Source: Apostichopus californicus | Lineage: Eukaryota; Echinodermata; Holothuroidea; Aspidochirotida; Stichopodidae | DNA: 20,582 bases | Assembly (NCBI GenBank): GCA_020650975.1 | Contig: JAIPMN010002485.1 | Coordinates: forward strand, 4,721-25,302 | Direction of reading: 5' to 3' | In this document: positions 1 to 9,467 of the stretch, one piece after another | Numbering within the stretch: position 1 is the stretch's first letter | How the letters are laid out: every line of letters begins with the position of its first letter | Position numbers and translations under genes: made by a program | The notes under the pieces: model-generated | Databases searched by the model: none | What the model was told of the DNA's origin: nothing | What the model saw: only the letters and a program-made list of their open reading frames with translations

Positions 1-716
1 CCACCAACCCCCCCCCCCCCCCTCTCCTCACAAACTCTCCAACTTCCTTCCTAATACTGTTCTATTCTCCTAAAAAATTCAATAAAATAAAAAAAGTCGT
101 AAACTTTTGATGCCTCACTTTAAGTAGTTCAGACCAGAGTACAAAAGTCAGTGAAATAAAAATAAAAAACTCACCAAAACAAACCCCATCAAAGAGAAGT
201 GTAAACAAGGGAAGATTTTAAAATAAAAAGAGATATGCTACAGTACCTACATTTACAGGTAAAATGATGAACTAGAGGGGTGGGGGAAAAGTATCAATAA
301 CAAATATTTTAAACGTTACAACAGGTGAAAGCCAACTAACACTCGAGTTACGTTAAAAATTGTTAAGTTAAATATTGCCCAAAAACATTTTCGTTTTCCA
401 AATTTTCGATGATGATATCAAGACAGGTAGGCAATTTGAGTTTGAAGAAGACGAGAGAAAAGAAAAGAAGGAAAAACAGAAAACCTTCTATCAAATTTGA
501 TCCACAGGCCTTTGCAAATAGGAAAAGCCTGCAAACATCATGGTCATACTAAACCTACTTAACACTGTACAGCTATCAACATTCTCAAAATACTAAATGT
601 CTTTGTAACTCCAGGGGCCTTTATGGCATACATTAGCATTGCCACTTGCATACACAACACTATCTGCATAATTAAATGCAATTTAAGTTAAGTCCATATA
701 ACATCACTGGCTACAT
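1..716. other. 3' flank of the K2P gene, no gene seen
   Basis: AT-rich sequence past the candidate poly(A) signal. The left edge has a 15-base C run (8-22) followed by CT-rich sequence. I see no open frame, RNA gene or transposon. One TACAGTA motif is at 239-245. Confidence 0.6.
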
Positions 717-722
717 TTTATT
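717..722 (-). terminator. Candidate poly(A) signal of the K2P gene
   Basis: AATAAA on the minus strand, 112 nt beyond the stop codon. A GT-rich stretch (AGTGTTGTGTATGC) lies about 55-70 nt further on, a plausible though distant downstream element. It is the only AATAAA I found on this strand between the stop and the left edge, so a short 3' UTR is likely. Based on motif and position only. Confidence 0.5.
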
Positions 723-833
723 AAATATTATTGTCTCCCCCCAAGCGTTCATACTCACACACTCTTTGCTAATACCCTTTGCTAATAACGGGAGTTCGAT
801 CCCACCTTTTTAAAGTCCCGCGCTACTCTCCTG

Positions 834-1255
834 TCAGACTTCAGCGGGTGTAATACCGTTCCCATCTTTACCTAGACTATCTGGCATTTTCACGTGATCT
901 TTCCCGTTTAACTCTATCTCGTCGCCAGTTACCTTTTCTCCGGCATCCAGCGGCGTCTCCTCCAAGTTACCGTCCTGGGCCTCCTCTTCCACCCGGTCTT
1001 CGTCGCCGTAGTAACCTGCTTCCACGCCCTTGATCCCCTTCTTGTCGGACGAACCTAGCCGGGTGAGTTGTTTCCCTGTGAGGTTTTTCAGCTGCTTCAG
1101 CCGCTGTTTCTGTTCCTCCCGTAGTTTGCCGGCGTAGTCCGTCATGAGATCCGAGAGCAGACTGATTATCAGAGCTAAGAAACTCATCCCGACAATGATC
1201 CAAACATAACATGCCCACTTGTAGAACTCGGTGTAATCTTTGTCCGAGCGTTGCC
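834..1255 (-). CDS. KCNK2-like: K2P potassium channel, exon C: TM4 and cytosolic C-terminal tail
   Basis: Last coding exon: it completes Gly218 and encodes 219-357, then a stop at 836-834. The start, GQRSDKDYTEFYKW, lines up with the TREK segment GGSDIEYLDFYKP just before TM4. TM4 is about 232-253 (YVWIIVGMSFLALIISLLSD; compare [21 protein letters not shown] in TREK). A charged helix follows at 259-284 (GKLREEQKQRLKQLKNL), in the position where the proximal C-terminus of TREK channels senses phospholipid, pH and heat; its sequence is not conserved here. Residues 285-357 are acidic, low in complexity and match nothing I recognise. The acceptor, CTCCCTACAG|GG, has a perfect TACTAAC branch-site match at 1308-1302, about 47 nt upstream. 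The 357-residue total is shorter than vertebrate TREK or TRAAK (about 390-430), mostly from a missing N-terminal tail and a shorter C-tail. Confidence 0.94.
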
Positions 1256-3737
1256 CTGTAGGGAGCAAGTACGAAAGGATATGAGCTACAAGTTGCTTAG
1301 AGTTAGTATTGTACCTTGGCAAATATACATTCACACCCTCCTGGCTCCTGGCTCCTGCTCCCTTCCCACCTCCCTCCTCTTTGCCTTGTTCTTCCTACCC
1401 TTCCCCACAGGAACAAAATACCAGCAAGCCAAACGGCGTAGTGATTCCTTTGCCACATTTCATACAAGTTCCGTGTTTACAAGATTTTCAGACTCAAATG
1501 AGCTTTGACTTCTACAATTTAACCAAAATGCCGGTTGGCTTAGTGAATCCTTGCCATATATGTATTTTGCATAAGAACATTAGACATTAAAACAGAAACC
1601 AAGGTATTCAGGCATTGACCATTACTGACTTCAAGTAATCAGCAAAGTCCTTACACATGGACAATATGAAAAGAACAACATATGTGAAAGGTAAGGATTT
1701 CAAATCCCAGTGGCACACTGATATCAAAGATTTACGAAAATTAAAGCTCCCCCAAAAAACGACATTTTCAACTATGATAGGATATCTCCCAAAAAGGGTT
1801 GTTGGAGCAGTCGTTCTTCACCTCTTCTGTCATATATAAATTGTACCGATGATGGTTGGAATTGTGTCTCCTTTAAGATGCAAGTACCTCTGTCCATGCC
1901 TCATCCTTGTCTGGCTCACATTACAATTTTAATGGTTTCCCTTCTCATTCCCTCAAATCTCATTATTCCCCTCTAAAACTAAGAGTAGAACAAATGTCTC
2001 TCTGAGACAAACAGTTTCTATATTCATTTTTTTGTTTTTGCCTCAGGATACATTACATTATACTCTGAATTTTATCCGATGAAGTCAAGTACTAACCATT
2101 TTCCCAAGTAGAAAAGATGGTTGCAATAAACAGAAAGAAAACAAAAATTATCGTGAAAAAATGGGTGATTTTCAACCATGACTCCATGACGACACAGATG
2201 GTAAAGTCAATAACTGAATGAAATTTGCATATCTTAGACTTACACACAGCTGTTTCGAATAAAGACCCAACGTAGAACCAACATGAGATTCACCCCGGCA
2301 GACATTTCCTAATATTTAAGCTAGCCTGGGCATTATATCATACAAACAATTTAAAGACAATTTACTCTGCTAGTTCAAATATTACTGTCTTGGAATTAAT
2401 AAATGAAATATATCACACCAAAATATGAGTTGTTTTTAATTCGAGGAATGGGAATCCACTCAGACACCTGCAAACTGTCTTAAACTTGATACTATTGCTG
2501 GTATTCTCATATTTGTTTAACTGTAAATAAACTAAATTGACCATGAAGTGAACTGTAATGAAGAAATATCTTTGTTTAATTTGCAAATATGGTTATAACA
2601 TCCAACCAGACGACTTTAAGGGATGTCGAAGAACGAGATGTTTAAATACAGAGCTGGCGAAACGAACAGCTCACAGCTCCATAGATTTAAAAATATTAGA
2701 GTTGATTAAATTCAATTTTTTTGGATGAGTGTATTGTGCACAATTTCCTTTTTGCATTAGTGCAACATAATGACAAACAAAGTTGTCCATGATGTATAGT
2801 GTGATTATCTTAGCTGCTGTTTGATATATATGTTGTTTAGATTTGGATCTCCTTTGATGTCTCTTGGAGTGTTGTACAAGTGCTTACAAAACATCTATCG
2901 CCTCAAATGGAGTTCTCACTTGCATTCTCCTGAGTTACAACACACATCAGGTTTACTGTACAGGCGTGTGGAGAGCAAGCAGCTCGATCCTATTTGCTAA
3001 TGTACAAGCAGTAATACCAAGCCTACGTACGCTAGCAACAAAAAATCTTGCCATGTCTTAGACTGTTAACCGACTTATCTTGTGTTTTCTTGCAGGAAAT
3101 TGTCTGTGCCTTCTTTTCTTTTGCCTTCTGGCAAATGGCGCAATCCGAAAATGGTTTTATATCCAGTATATCATTGTTTAAATGCTATGCAATATCGGCA
3201 ATTTGCTATGCAAGTACAAAGATGTATAGCAATTTTTTTTTAAAAAAGGAAACAAAGTATATTATAAGAGACAAAATCCAGAGCGATTAAAACTGCTACA
3301 AAAATAATTGAAACACTAAATTATTCCCTGAAAATCCAGTGACATTTTTAATCTGGTAATAGCACAATATTTCGAGGCCTGCTCATTTGCTAAAACGTAA
3401 TTTGCAAATACAAGCATCTCCCACAAGCATCTCCTAAAGAAGCATATCCTACCACCCCTCCTCTCGCATACTTTTACACACCCTAGACTATGGATTCAAT
3501 TATTATAGTGGATAGACCATATTCTTTAGAAAGAAAGTTAAGCGCAATTTGTACGTAGTCTAAAACGTCTACCGCCTGCGTATCATTTCCGAAACGATAG
3601 ACATCTTCCCATCAAACTATAAAATCCTTGTGTGTTGTTGGTTTTCAAAATTGTTGTCGTAAAAATTGGTCAAACATCACTTATAATACTGGCATTTTAG
3701 ACCACAGGACGATCCCTAGACTGAAGGTTGCTCTTAC
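1256..3737 (-). other. Intron 2 of the K2P gene (phase 1, just after filter 2)
   Basis: GT-AG intron of 2482 nt: donor ATCG|GTAAGAG at 3737, acceptor CCCTACAG ending at 1256. It falls four residues after the GFGD of filter 2, in a Gly codon. The 3' end has a polypyrimidine-leaning stretch and a perfect TACTAAC at 1308-1302. No gene, RNA or transposon is recognisable inside; the sequence is AT-rich and unique-looking. One small tandem duplication of AAGCATCTCC lies near 3412-3436. The frame stays open for 27 codons upstream of the acceptor, but this is intron sequence because the splice restores a TREK-like junction. Confidence 0.93.
1302..1308 (-). promoter_or_regulatory. Branch-site consensus for intron 2
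   Basis: TACTAAC on the minus strand, with the candidate branch A at 1303, 47 nt before the acceptor at 1256. It is a perfect match to the optimal branch sequence at a slightly long but permitted distance. Motif plus position supports it; lariat data would prove it. Confidence 0.5.
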
Positions 3738-4079
3738 CGATCACGTAATCTCCGAAGCCGATCGTAGTTAACGTTATAAAGCAAAAGTACCACGATTCAC
3801 TGATCTTCCATCCTTCCACATGCATGAATATAATGGAGGGAATTGTGATGAAGAAGATGGCTCCAATTACCAAGAGAATCGATATATATGTCAGACGGAG
3901 GAGGGTAGGATAGCCACAAGTCACCCTGTCGTAGAACATGGCCTCTAGTTTCTTGGCTATAATGCCCAGCTTTTCACCGATTCCTGTCAGGAGGAAACCG
4001 CACAGCGGGATGCCGATGAGAGCGTAGATGATGCAGAAATTGCGACCAGACTGCGTCGATGGGGCGTTGTTTCCAAAAC
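3738..4079 (-). CDS. KCNK2-like: K2P potassium channel, exon B: filter 1, TM2, TM3, filter 2
   Basis: Middle exon: the last two bases of codon 104, codons 105-217 and the first base of codon 218 (342 nt, phase 1 to phase 1). Joined to exon A it completes filter 1 as TTIGFGN (101-107), identical to the TREK-type filter. TM2 lies at about 117-140 (CIIYALIGIPLCGFLL), with the glycine and proline seen in TREK TM2. TM3 is about 163-185 (SILLVIGAIFFITIP). It is followed by HVEGW and pore helix 2, ending in filter 2, TLTTIGFGDYV (206-216), again the TREK/TRAAK signature. The acceptor is TACTACAG|GT and the donor ATCG|GTAAGAG. Reading through the donor gives only 13 residues (KSNLQSRDRPVV after the Gly) before a stop. 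The two filters, the spacing and the in-frame splice leave little doubt that this is a K2P subunit. Confidence 0.95.
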
Positions 4080-7000
4080 CTGTAGTACGGAGAAACGAAT
4101 CAGAATGGATCGATAACTACAAAGAATGTTCAGCTCTATCTTACGGTTTCTGATAGAAAGTACGGGATAATTGATGAAAAAGAAATAATATGCATCTTAA
4201 GTTTAGCTTAGAAGTGAAAACTATATTCGAGGTGGTCGGTAACTTGTGTGACTTTCAAACTGTGCAGTACGGCAAGTGACCCTCAGCAATTTGCCAGGCT
4301 GCCATCAGTCAATTTGAGCCCTGGTTTGGTGAAGGATCAGGCTAGGTGACATGTGTATGTAGTCTAGCTATAAAATAGACCACTTTTAAGACATGTTTTA
4401 TTCTCTAAAGACATTTTGGAGTTTGTCCTTAACCATCCAATGCGACTAAATAGAAAGGGGTACATATACAGTGCAATTTACAGTACTTTGGTATTCTTTC
4501 AGCTTGAAGGGGGGGAGTGGGGGGGGGGGAGTGGGGGGGAGTGGGAGGGGGAGTAGACAAACTTTCCAGGGGTGGGATGAGGGCTTGGTGTTTGTTACAA
4601 CATAAATAATCCGTAAGGGAAGTACTTAATATGCCTCTATGATGAATCTATAAAAAGTACCAATATAATTTCCCAATCTGAAAGAAACAATAAATAAATA
4701 AATAAAAAAACAAACAGTTGATGTTGGTACTGATGAAATTGATATTAACTATGACTTCAAGAATTCAAACCACTACTTTTTTGTCTGAGAGGCATTGCCA
4801 TCATTTCCTTTATACTAGAATGCTTTGGACAAGCACTTTCAGCATTGTAAATTGGGTTTGATTTTTTGTGTCTTCAGGATTTTCCCTTTCCCTTGGGTCC
4901 TTGATTGTCCCTCCTGATTCCTTTTTTTCTACAAAACTAAACTAAACTATAACTATAACACACAGTTACATTTTCCCTTCTGTTGAGCTAGGTCAAATTA
5001 AAATCACAAGAACGTGATTTAGTTGTAACATCAGACGCACATGAGAGATCAGTATTAAGATAGTCGCTCAATGATCCCCATCTTCCCTCATTAATATTCA
5101 TAGGAGATGTTCTTGTTTGTGAAGGCTTTATCTGAAAAACAATCTGTAATCTTCTGTTCATTAAAAATGCATTTTCCATCGGTTATGCTCTTAAATGAAT
5201 GCATAACTGTGGTGTCTATGATCATTTGGTACAGTAAAAGGTAGTGTTTTGTGTACACCGCACAGCTGGGAGGTGAAACACCCAGGATTGTGATTGGATG
5301 ATTATGATGTAATCTACAGTACTATACAGTATATATACATATTCATAGATGCAATGTTTATCTGGCCCTGCTGGTATTTAGCATATACTATAACTGATCA
5401 CCATACTGAATGGAACATTTCTACTTGACCACATAACCATGAAAATTCCATCACTCTGATTTAATCAATTATCTATTTCTAGCAGATTAATTTGCACCTA
5501 AACCCTTCATGGGCTATTAGGTACATGGAAATTGAATCTTCAAACCAAACCAGAGGCAGCTAGCAGATTGTCTTGGTCATTAAATTTCCATCAGATTAAC
5601 ATAATCTTCAAGGCTGCATGACTGAGTCAAATTATAGTTGGAGAAATAATCTGCAATATTTTAATTTAAAGAGTATAGTGTATAGCTTTGATCTTCCAGC
5701 AGAGAAGAGAGATTTAAAGTTTATTCCTCTTTCTGACTAGTCCATGAAAGACATACCTTAGCAACAGTGAATGTGATGTACTTCCATAAACTAGTGCATC
5801 AATAACAAAATATGGTAATTACATGGTCTCTTCTTGATTGGCATCCATTTGATACTTGATACTTAAAAAAGTAGTTCTGAAAGTTGTTAATATATTTTTA
5901 GTTCAAATTTCCATGGAAAAAAGGGTCATTTGCTTTTCACAAGACAACATTTTGCATGAAGCATGGAATCTCAACAGTTCAGCCAATGGTTCACTGTAAA
6001 ATTGAGCATTGCAAGGCTCTGCACGGTTGCTCTGAAATCATTTTTTTCCCGCTTAAACTAGTGTAGTCTGCTGGCATTTTCAGCCTTATCATTTAACGAT
6101 AAGAAACAACAGTTTTTCTACATATATATAAACAAATTAAGCTACAAAAGACCAGCTCTTATATGTCGTAGGGTCTAGCGTTAAGAGTGAAAATTTGCCC
6201 TGAAAAACGAAGGCAGAGATGATATATATGAAGACTCACACATCTGTTAAAGAAACTAACATACTGTACGAATAGCAAACTGTTTAATATTGTGCTCTAG
6301 TACATGTAACTGTATAATAATGTGCTCAAGTATGTAACGCATCCGTGGAAGATACGCAAGTAGCGAAACAAACGACCTGCTTTCTTTTTACGTCTTTTAC
6401 GTACAAAACCAGACAGAACTGCACGATCCTATACAATAGTCTCCCAGCATCGTCGTCGTCATCCCCGCGGTTTAACTAATCGCCTGAAACATTGACAGAA
6501 AAATTTCATTCAACAGTCAAGGCCACTTTGACTTCATCCATCATCACTGAGGAAGGAAAATTATTGTTGACTTTACTCCTCTGGAGCCGTCTGTGTCATT
6601 CTACATCTTTACAAGGTCCGTTGACCGACTCTAAGCCGATCTAAACCTGTATTTATACTAAGATTGATCTTTTTAGTTTATGTCAGGCAGTGATAAATTT
6701 TCAGCAATGGGGGAGGGGGAAGGGTGGAAAGGAGGTGTTTGTAGACCTTTCATCATTCTTGACAGGCAGCTTCCCCAACATGTTGACTCAGAGCAAGATC
6801 AAGAGCAAACAGAGAAAAGGAAAGAAAAAGAAGAAGAAGAAGAAGCGAAAAAGGGACAATATCGTTACAGGTTTTTGTCACCGGAGGGGAAAGTGAAACG
6901 GGTTGTTTCTTACTAGAAATGAATGATTACAGTTGTCAATGAGTAACCAGGGAGTAAACTGTCCAGAATCACAACAACTGAAAAGGTCTCGAGTGAAATT

Positions 7001-8422
7001 AAAGCATACATATAATACAGTAGATGGGTAAAAACAAATGAATTTTGTCAAATTTTTACAGAGGTTTCTTTTGAGTATGGATGATGGCAACTACTGGACA
7101 CCAATTGGTTTGAAATGGTTTTAATACTGAGTGGGTTAGGTAGTGATTTGATTTGGCTTTCTTTTGACATCATCATTATCATCATCCAAGATGTAACTTA
7201 ATTGTTACCTATAGTATCAGACTACACTCTGTAGTACACTGTACAGATGAATCTGATGAGGTTTTGTGTGGAGCATATAAAATGAAGATTGTATTAAATT
7301 ATTGTATTGTAATTGTATTAAATAGAAGTAGCTCTTAAAATGTGGAGAAATATATATCTGAAACTACTGTAACTACTGTCAAATTCCGATTGTCTAAAAA
7401 GAAAATTAGCAAAAAAATATCAATCTCAATAAATTTATTTTTCTAAAAAAAGTAATTGATATAATGCAATTTGTTTGTATTTTTAGATATGAAAGTAATG
7501 TAGGTGCAGGAAAACATCTCTGGAGAGTAATGGAACATCTCGCCTCTCAGATAACTTTCATATTTTATAGTTCTTAATATACAGTAAGAGGATTGTCGAA
7601 AACTAAAAGCATATTGAACATTTGTCAGTCGTTATCGTCTTTTACTTCATTATTTGAAATGATCGAAGCCTGATAAGTCAAGATAAAATATCTACATTTT
7701 ACAACTCGTCAAGGAATTTTCTAAACCAATCACAGTTAAAAACTGTTTCCTTTCAAAATCAACTCAAAATTTAAACCTACTGCTTTAAAAAGGTACATGT
7801 GCTAGACATCAATTTTAATGGTTCAGAAAGAACCTTTACATAGTTACTTAATACTAAACTGTCTATAGTCAACTGAAAATAAATTCTAAAGAATTTTTTT
7901 TTAAATATTTGATCAGGAAGTATAAGCAGTGAAAGCCTACATTAGTATTGTACAGGCTCAATGTACCATACGATACAGTACAACAAACCTATTCAATATA
8001 CACTCCCAACGTCCAAGAATATACTCCCAATGGTGATGTAAGCACTAGTTTACTTGTGTGGTTTTCAGTAGGGTGTGATATTGTACACATTCTAAGAGTA
8101 AAATCCCTCTGGAAATGTTCTGTTCATACTCTTGTTGTCTTGTTTGTGTTGGCAAACACAGCTCTTTCAACAAATGAGTCAATGCCATTACTAGTCATCT
8201 ATGTACATCTCCGTAAACAGCTCTATCACAAAGAATTCAAGGCCATTAAACAACGCATGAAATCCTCACATTTGTGCGATGCAATGTGGCGAGGAGGCCG
8301 TATTTATAAAGCCATTTTTCTAACATTTTTCCATAATGTTCTAAATCATGCTCCTGTACACTGAACCTCTTTATCGGACGACCCTCGTCATTTGCTTTTC
8401 ATATCAAACCAGAAATTCTTAC
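4080..8422 (-). other. Intron 1 of the K2P gene (phase 1, inside filter 1)
   Basis: GT-AG intron of 4343 nt between exon A and exon B: donor GTAAGA at 8422, acceptor TACTACAG ending at 4080. It interrupts the first glycine codon of GFG in filter 1. I believe K2P genes commonly have an intron at this place. The intron is AT-rich and holds no convincing second gene on either strand; the open frames are short or begin with non-ATG codons. Inside it are a G-rich tract (4509-4553), a GAAG-rich purine stretch near 6815-6850, nine copies of TACAGTA/TACTGTA and a TATAAATA on the minus strand at 6657-6650. Confident because the joined reading frame reconstitutes TTIGFGN. Confidence 0.93.
4509..4553 (+). 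repeat. G-rich tract, potential G-quadruplex
   Basis: Runs of 3-10 G separated by single AGT or A spacers, on the strand opposite the channel transcript, inside intron 1. The pre-mRNA would carry the C-rich strand. Confidence 0.75.
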
Positions 8423-8732
8423 CGATGGTGGTGACGACCGTCCCGGAGAAGAAGAAAGCGCTGTTGATGTCCCAGTTGGTCGGACTGGTCTCGTTGGTGT
8501 TCAGGAAGTTTACTCCCGCTGCGGTTATTTTCAGCAGGTTGGTGACGATGATTTCGATTTGATCGTAGGTCAACATGTCCGTGAGGTTTGCCATCAGCTC
8601 CACCCGCAGCTCTCTCGCCTCTTCCATCTCGGCTTGTTCATTCGGGGATTCGATGAAATGAAACAGCACAGCCCCCAGCAGGAGGTAGATGATGAAGATG
8701 AACGAGATGATCGCTACCGTTTTGCCGTTCAT
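8423..8732 (-). CDS. KCNK2-like: K2P potassium channel (TREK/TRAAK-like), exon A: TM1, cap, pore helix 1
   Basis: First recognised coding exon, residues 1-103 plus the first base of codon 104. K2P channels are dimers that carry background K+ leak current at the plasma membrane. Residues 5-27 form TM1 (IIYLLLGAVLF, then FIESPNEQ, matching the TREK/TRAAK pattern FxALEQPHE). Residues 28-75 should form the two extracellular cap helices. Two N-glycosylation sequons are visible, NLT at 49 and NET at 80. Residues 90-103 (NSAFFFSGTVVTTI) are pore helix 1 running into the filter; FFFSGT.ITTIG is typical of TREK/TRAAK. The exon ends at a strong donor, ATCG|GTAAGA, in phase 1. The ATG at 8732 has A at -3 and an in-frame TAG 9 nt upstream, so it is a valid start if transcription begins in this exon. 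There is no cysteine anywhere in this exon, so the usual cap cysteine is absent. Family assignment is firm; subtype and start are less so. Confidence 0.92.
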
Positions 8733-8740
8733 GATGACGA

Positions 8741-8755
8741 GCTATCAAAGAAATG
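8741..8755 (-). promoter_or_regulatory. Possible splice acceptor just upstream of the exon A start codon
   Basis: On the minus strand, TTCATTTCTTTGATAG runs up to an AG at 8743-8742, nine nucleotides before the ATG at 8732. If this is a real 3' splice site, the exon begins CTC GTC ATC ATG in frame, adding L-V-I before the Met and joining to an upstream exon. This fits the vertebrate TREK pattern, where the equivalent Met (INVMKWKTV) is internal and preceded by a cytosolic tail. The same TAG would otherwise be an in-frame stop that fixes Met1. The sequence does not decide between the two. Confidence 0.35.
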
Positions 8756-9083
8756 AATCGGGTACGGAAACACTGTCAAAATATTACCTTTCTAAGATAT
8801 GCAGCTTATTAGGTAAGAAACAAAATAATTTTGTTACCAAAAGGATACCAGATGAGGTGTCCGGTGGCAATGTTCAAGATGATCAAAACTGACCTTCAAA
8901 CACACCACACGGTTCGCTTAAAAGCTAGTTTGACACTATGAAAACCGAACAAATATCTGGACGGTTTAACCAAAGTCTGCAGATTTGAACAGATAATGAA
9001 CTCTAAACCAAAATATACTTTGAAGTACTTTGCGTGGCAGAATGAGAAGAGCCTTTGACCGGAAGTGACCAGTCTGCTGAGGG
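8742..9083. other. Upstream flank of exon A, no gene seen
   Basis: About 340 nt between the first recognised K2P exon and the MITE. It would be 5' UTR and promoter if transcription starts near exon A, or intron if an upstream exon exists. I see no TATA box at a sensible distance and no further coding exon. Confidence 0.4.
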
Positions 9084-9091
9084 TGTACAGG
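9084..9091. repeat. Left target-site duplication of the MITE
   Basis: TGTACAGG directly abuts the left TIR; its partner TGTACAGA is at 9460-9467 (7/8 match). Confidence 0.8.
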
Positions 9092-9459
9092 CAGTGGCGG
9101 AGCGTCCATACAGTCAGGACTCAAATGGACTGCTGGCGCCCTTTTCACCTTTTTACCACTTTTTACTTATTCGCGAATATTGACTTTTTTATTGCGCTCT
9201 CAAATACCTATTGACATTTGTCACATTTTGTTGGTGTAATTTTCTGACAAAATGCTCTAACACCTATTTATTCTTCGTTTATCTGCATATTAGCCAGGCC
9301 CGGAAAGGGTCATTTCCGGCGATCTAGGGAGTATCTTTACTCAAACAATTTCTGTGCGCTCCGCACCAACCTGTGGTGGCGCTCCACTTAGATAGTGTCA
9401 AAAGCGCCCCTACAGACCATTCTCGCCCCCCCTGACCAATACCCTTAGCTCCGCCACTG
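9092..9459. mobile_element. Non-autonomous hAT-like DNA transposon (MITE), 368 bp
   Basis: Bounded by a perfect 12-bp terminal inverted repeat: CAGTGGCGGAGC at 9092-9103 and GCTCCGCCACTG at 9448-9459. Each end is flanked by an 8-bp direct repeat, TGTACAGG at 9084-9091 and TGTACAGA at 9460-9467, matching at seven of eight positions, which reads as a target-site duplication. An 8-bp duplication with CAG...CTG ends is the hAT superfamily pattern. The interior has no transposase frame, so the element would depend on a transposase made elsewhere. The sub-terminal parts are GC-richer than the surroundings and the centre is T-rich. One mismatch in the duplication suggests a fairly recent insertion. 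hAT is inferred from ends and duplication length only. Confidence 0.85.
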
Positions 9460-9467
9460 TGTACAGA
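9460..9467. repeat. Right target-site duplication of the MITE
   Basis: TGTACAGA directly abuts the right TIR and pairs with the copy at 9084-9091. The last base differs. Confidence 0.8.

Noticed and set aside
790..825. B-box-like GGAGTTCGATCCC followed by a T run, suggesting a tRNA or SINE end
   Set aside because: No A box at tRNA spacing upstream, and the T-stem does not pair properly. It also lies in the likely 3' UTR.
967..1218. Arginine-rich frame overlapping exon C on the same strand
   Set aside because: Shadow of the channel exon in another frame; it owes its length to the high GC of the exon.
5740..5820. Good minus-strand donor-like site TAAG|GTATGTCT in intron 1
   Set aside because: The sequence upstream has no coding resemblance to any K2P segment, and the two flanking exons already join without it.
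6680..6916. Lysine/glutamate-rich plus-strand frame
   Set aside because: Arises from a GAA/AAG purine-rich stretch in intron 1; no start context or homologous domain.
7948..8364. Plus-strand open frame of 138 codons inside intron 1
   Set aside because: It begins with TTG, not ATG; the first ATG leaves only about 60 codons. No domain, signal or repeat is recognisable and it lies antisense in an intron.
8559..8756. Plus-strand frame over exon A
   Set aside because: Antisense shadow of the channel exon.
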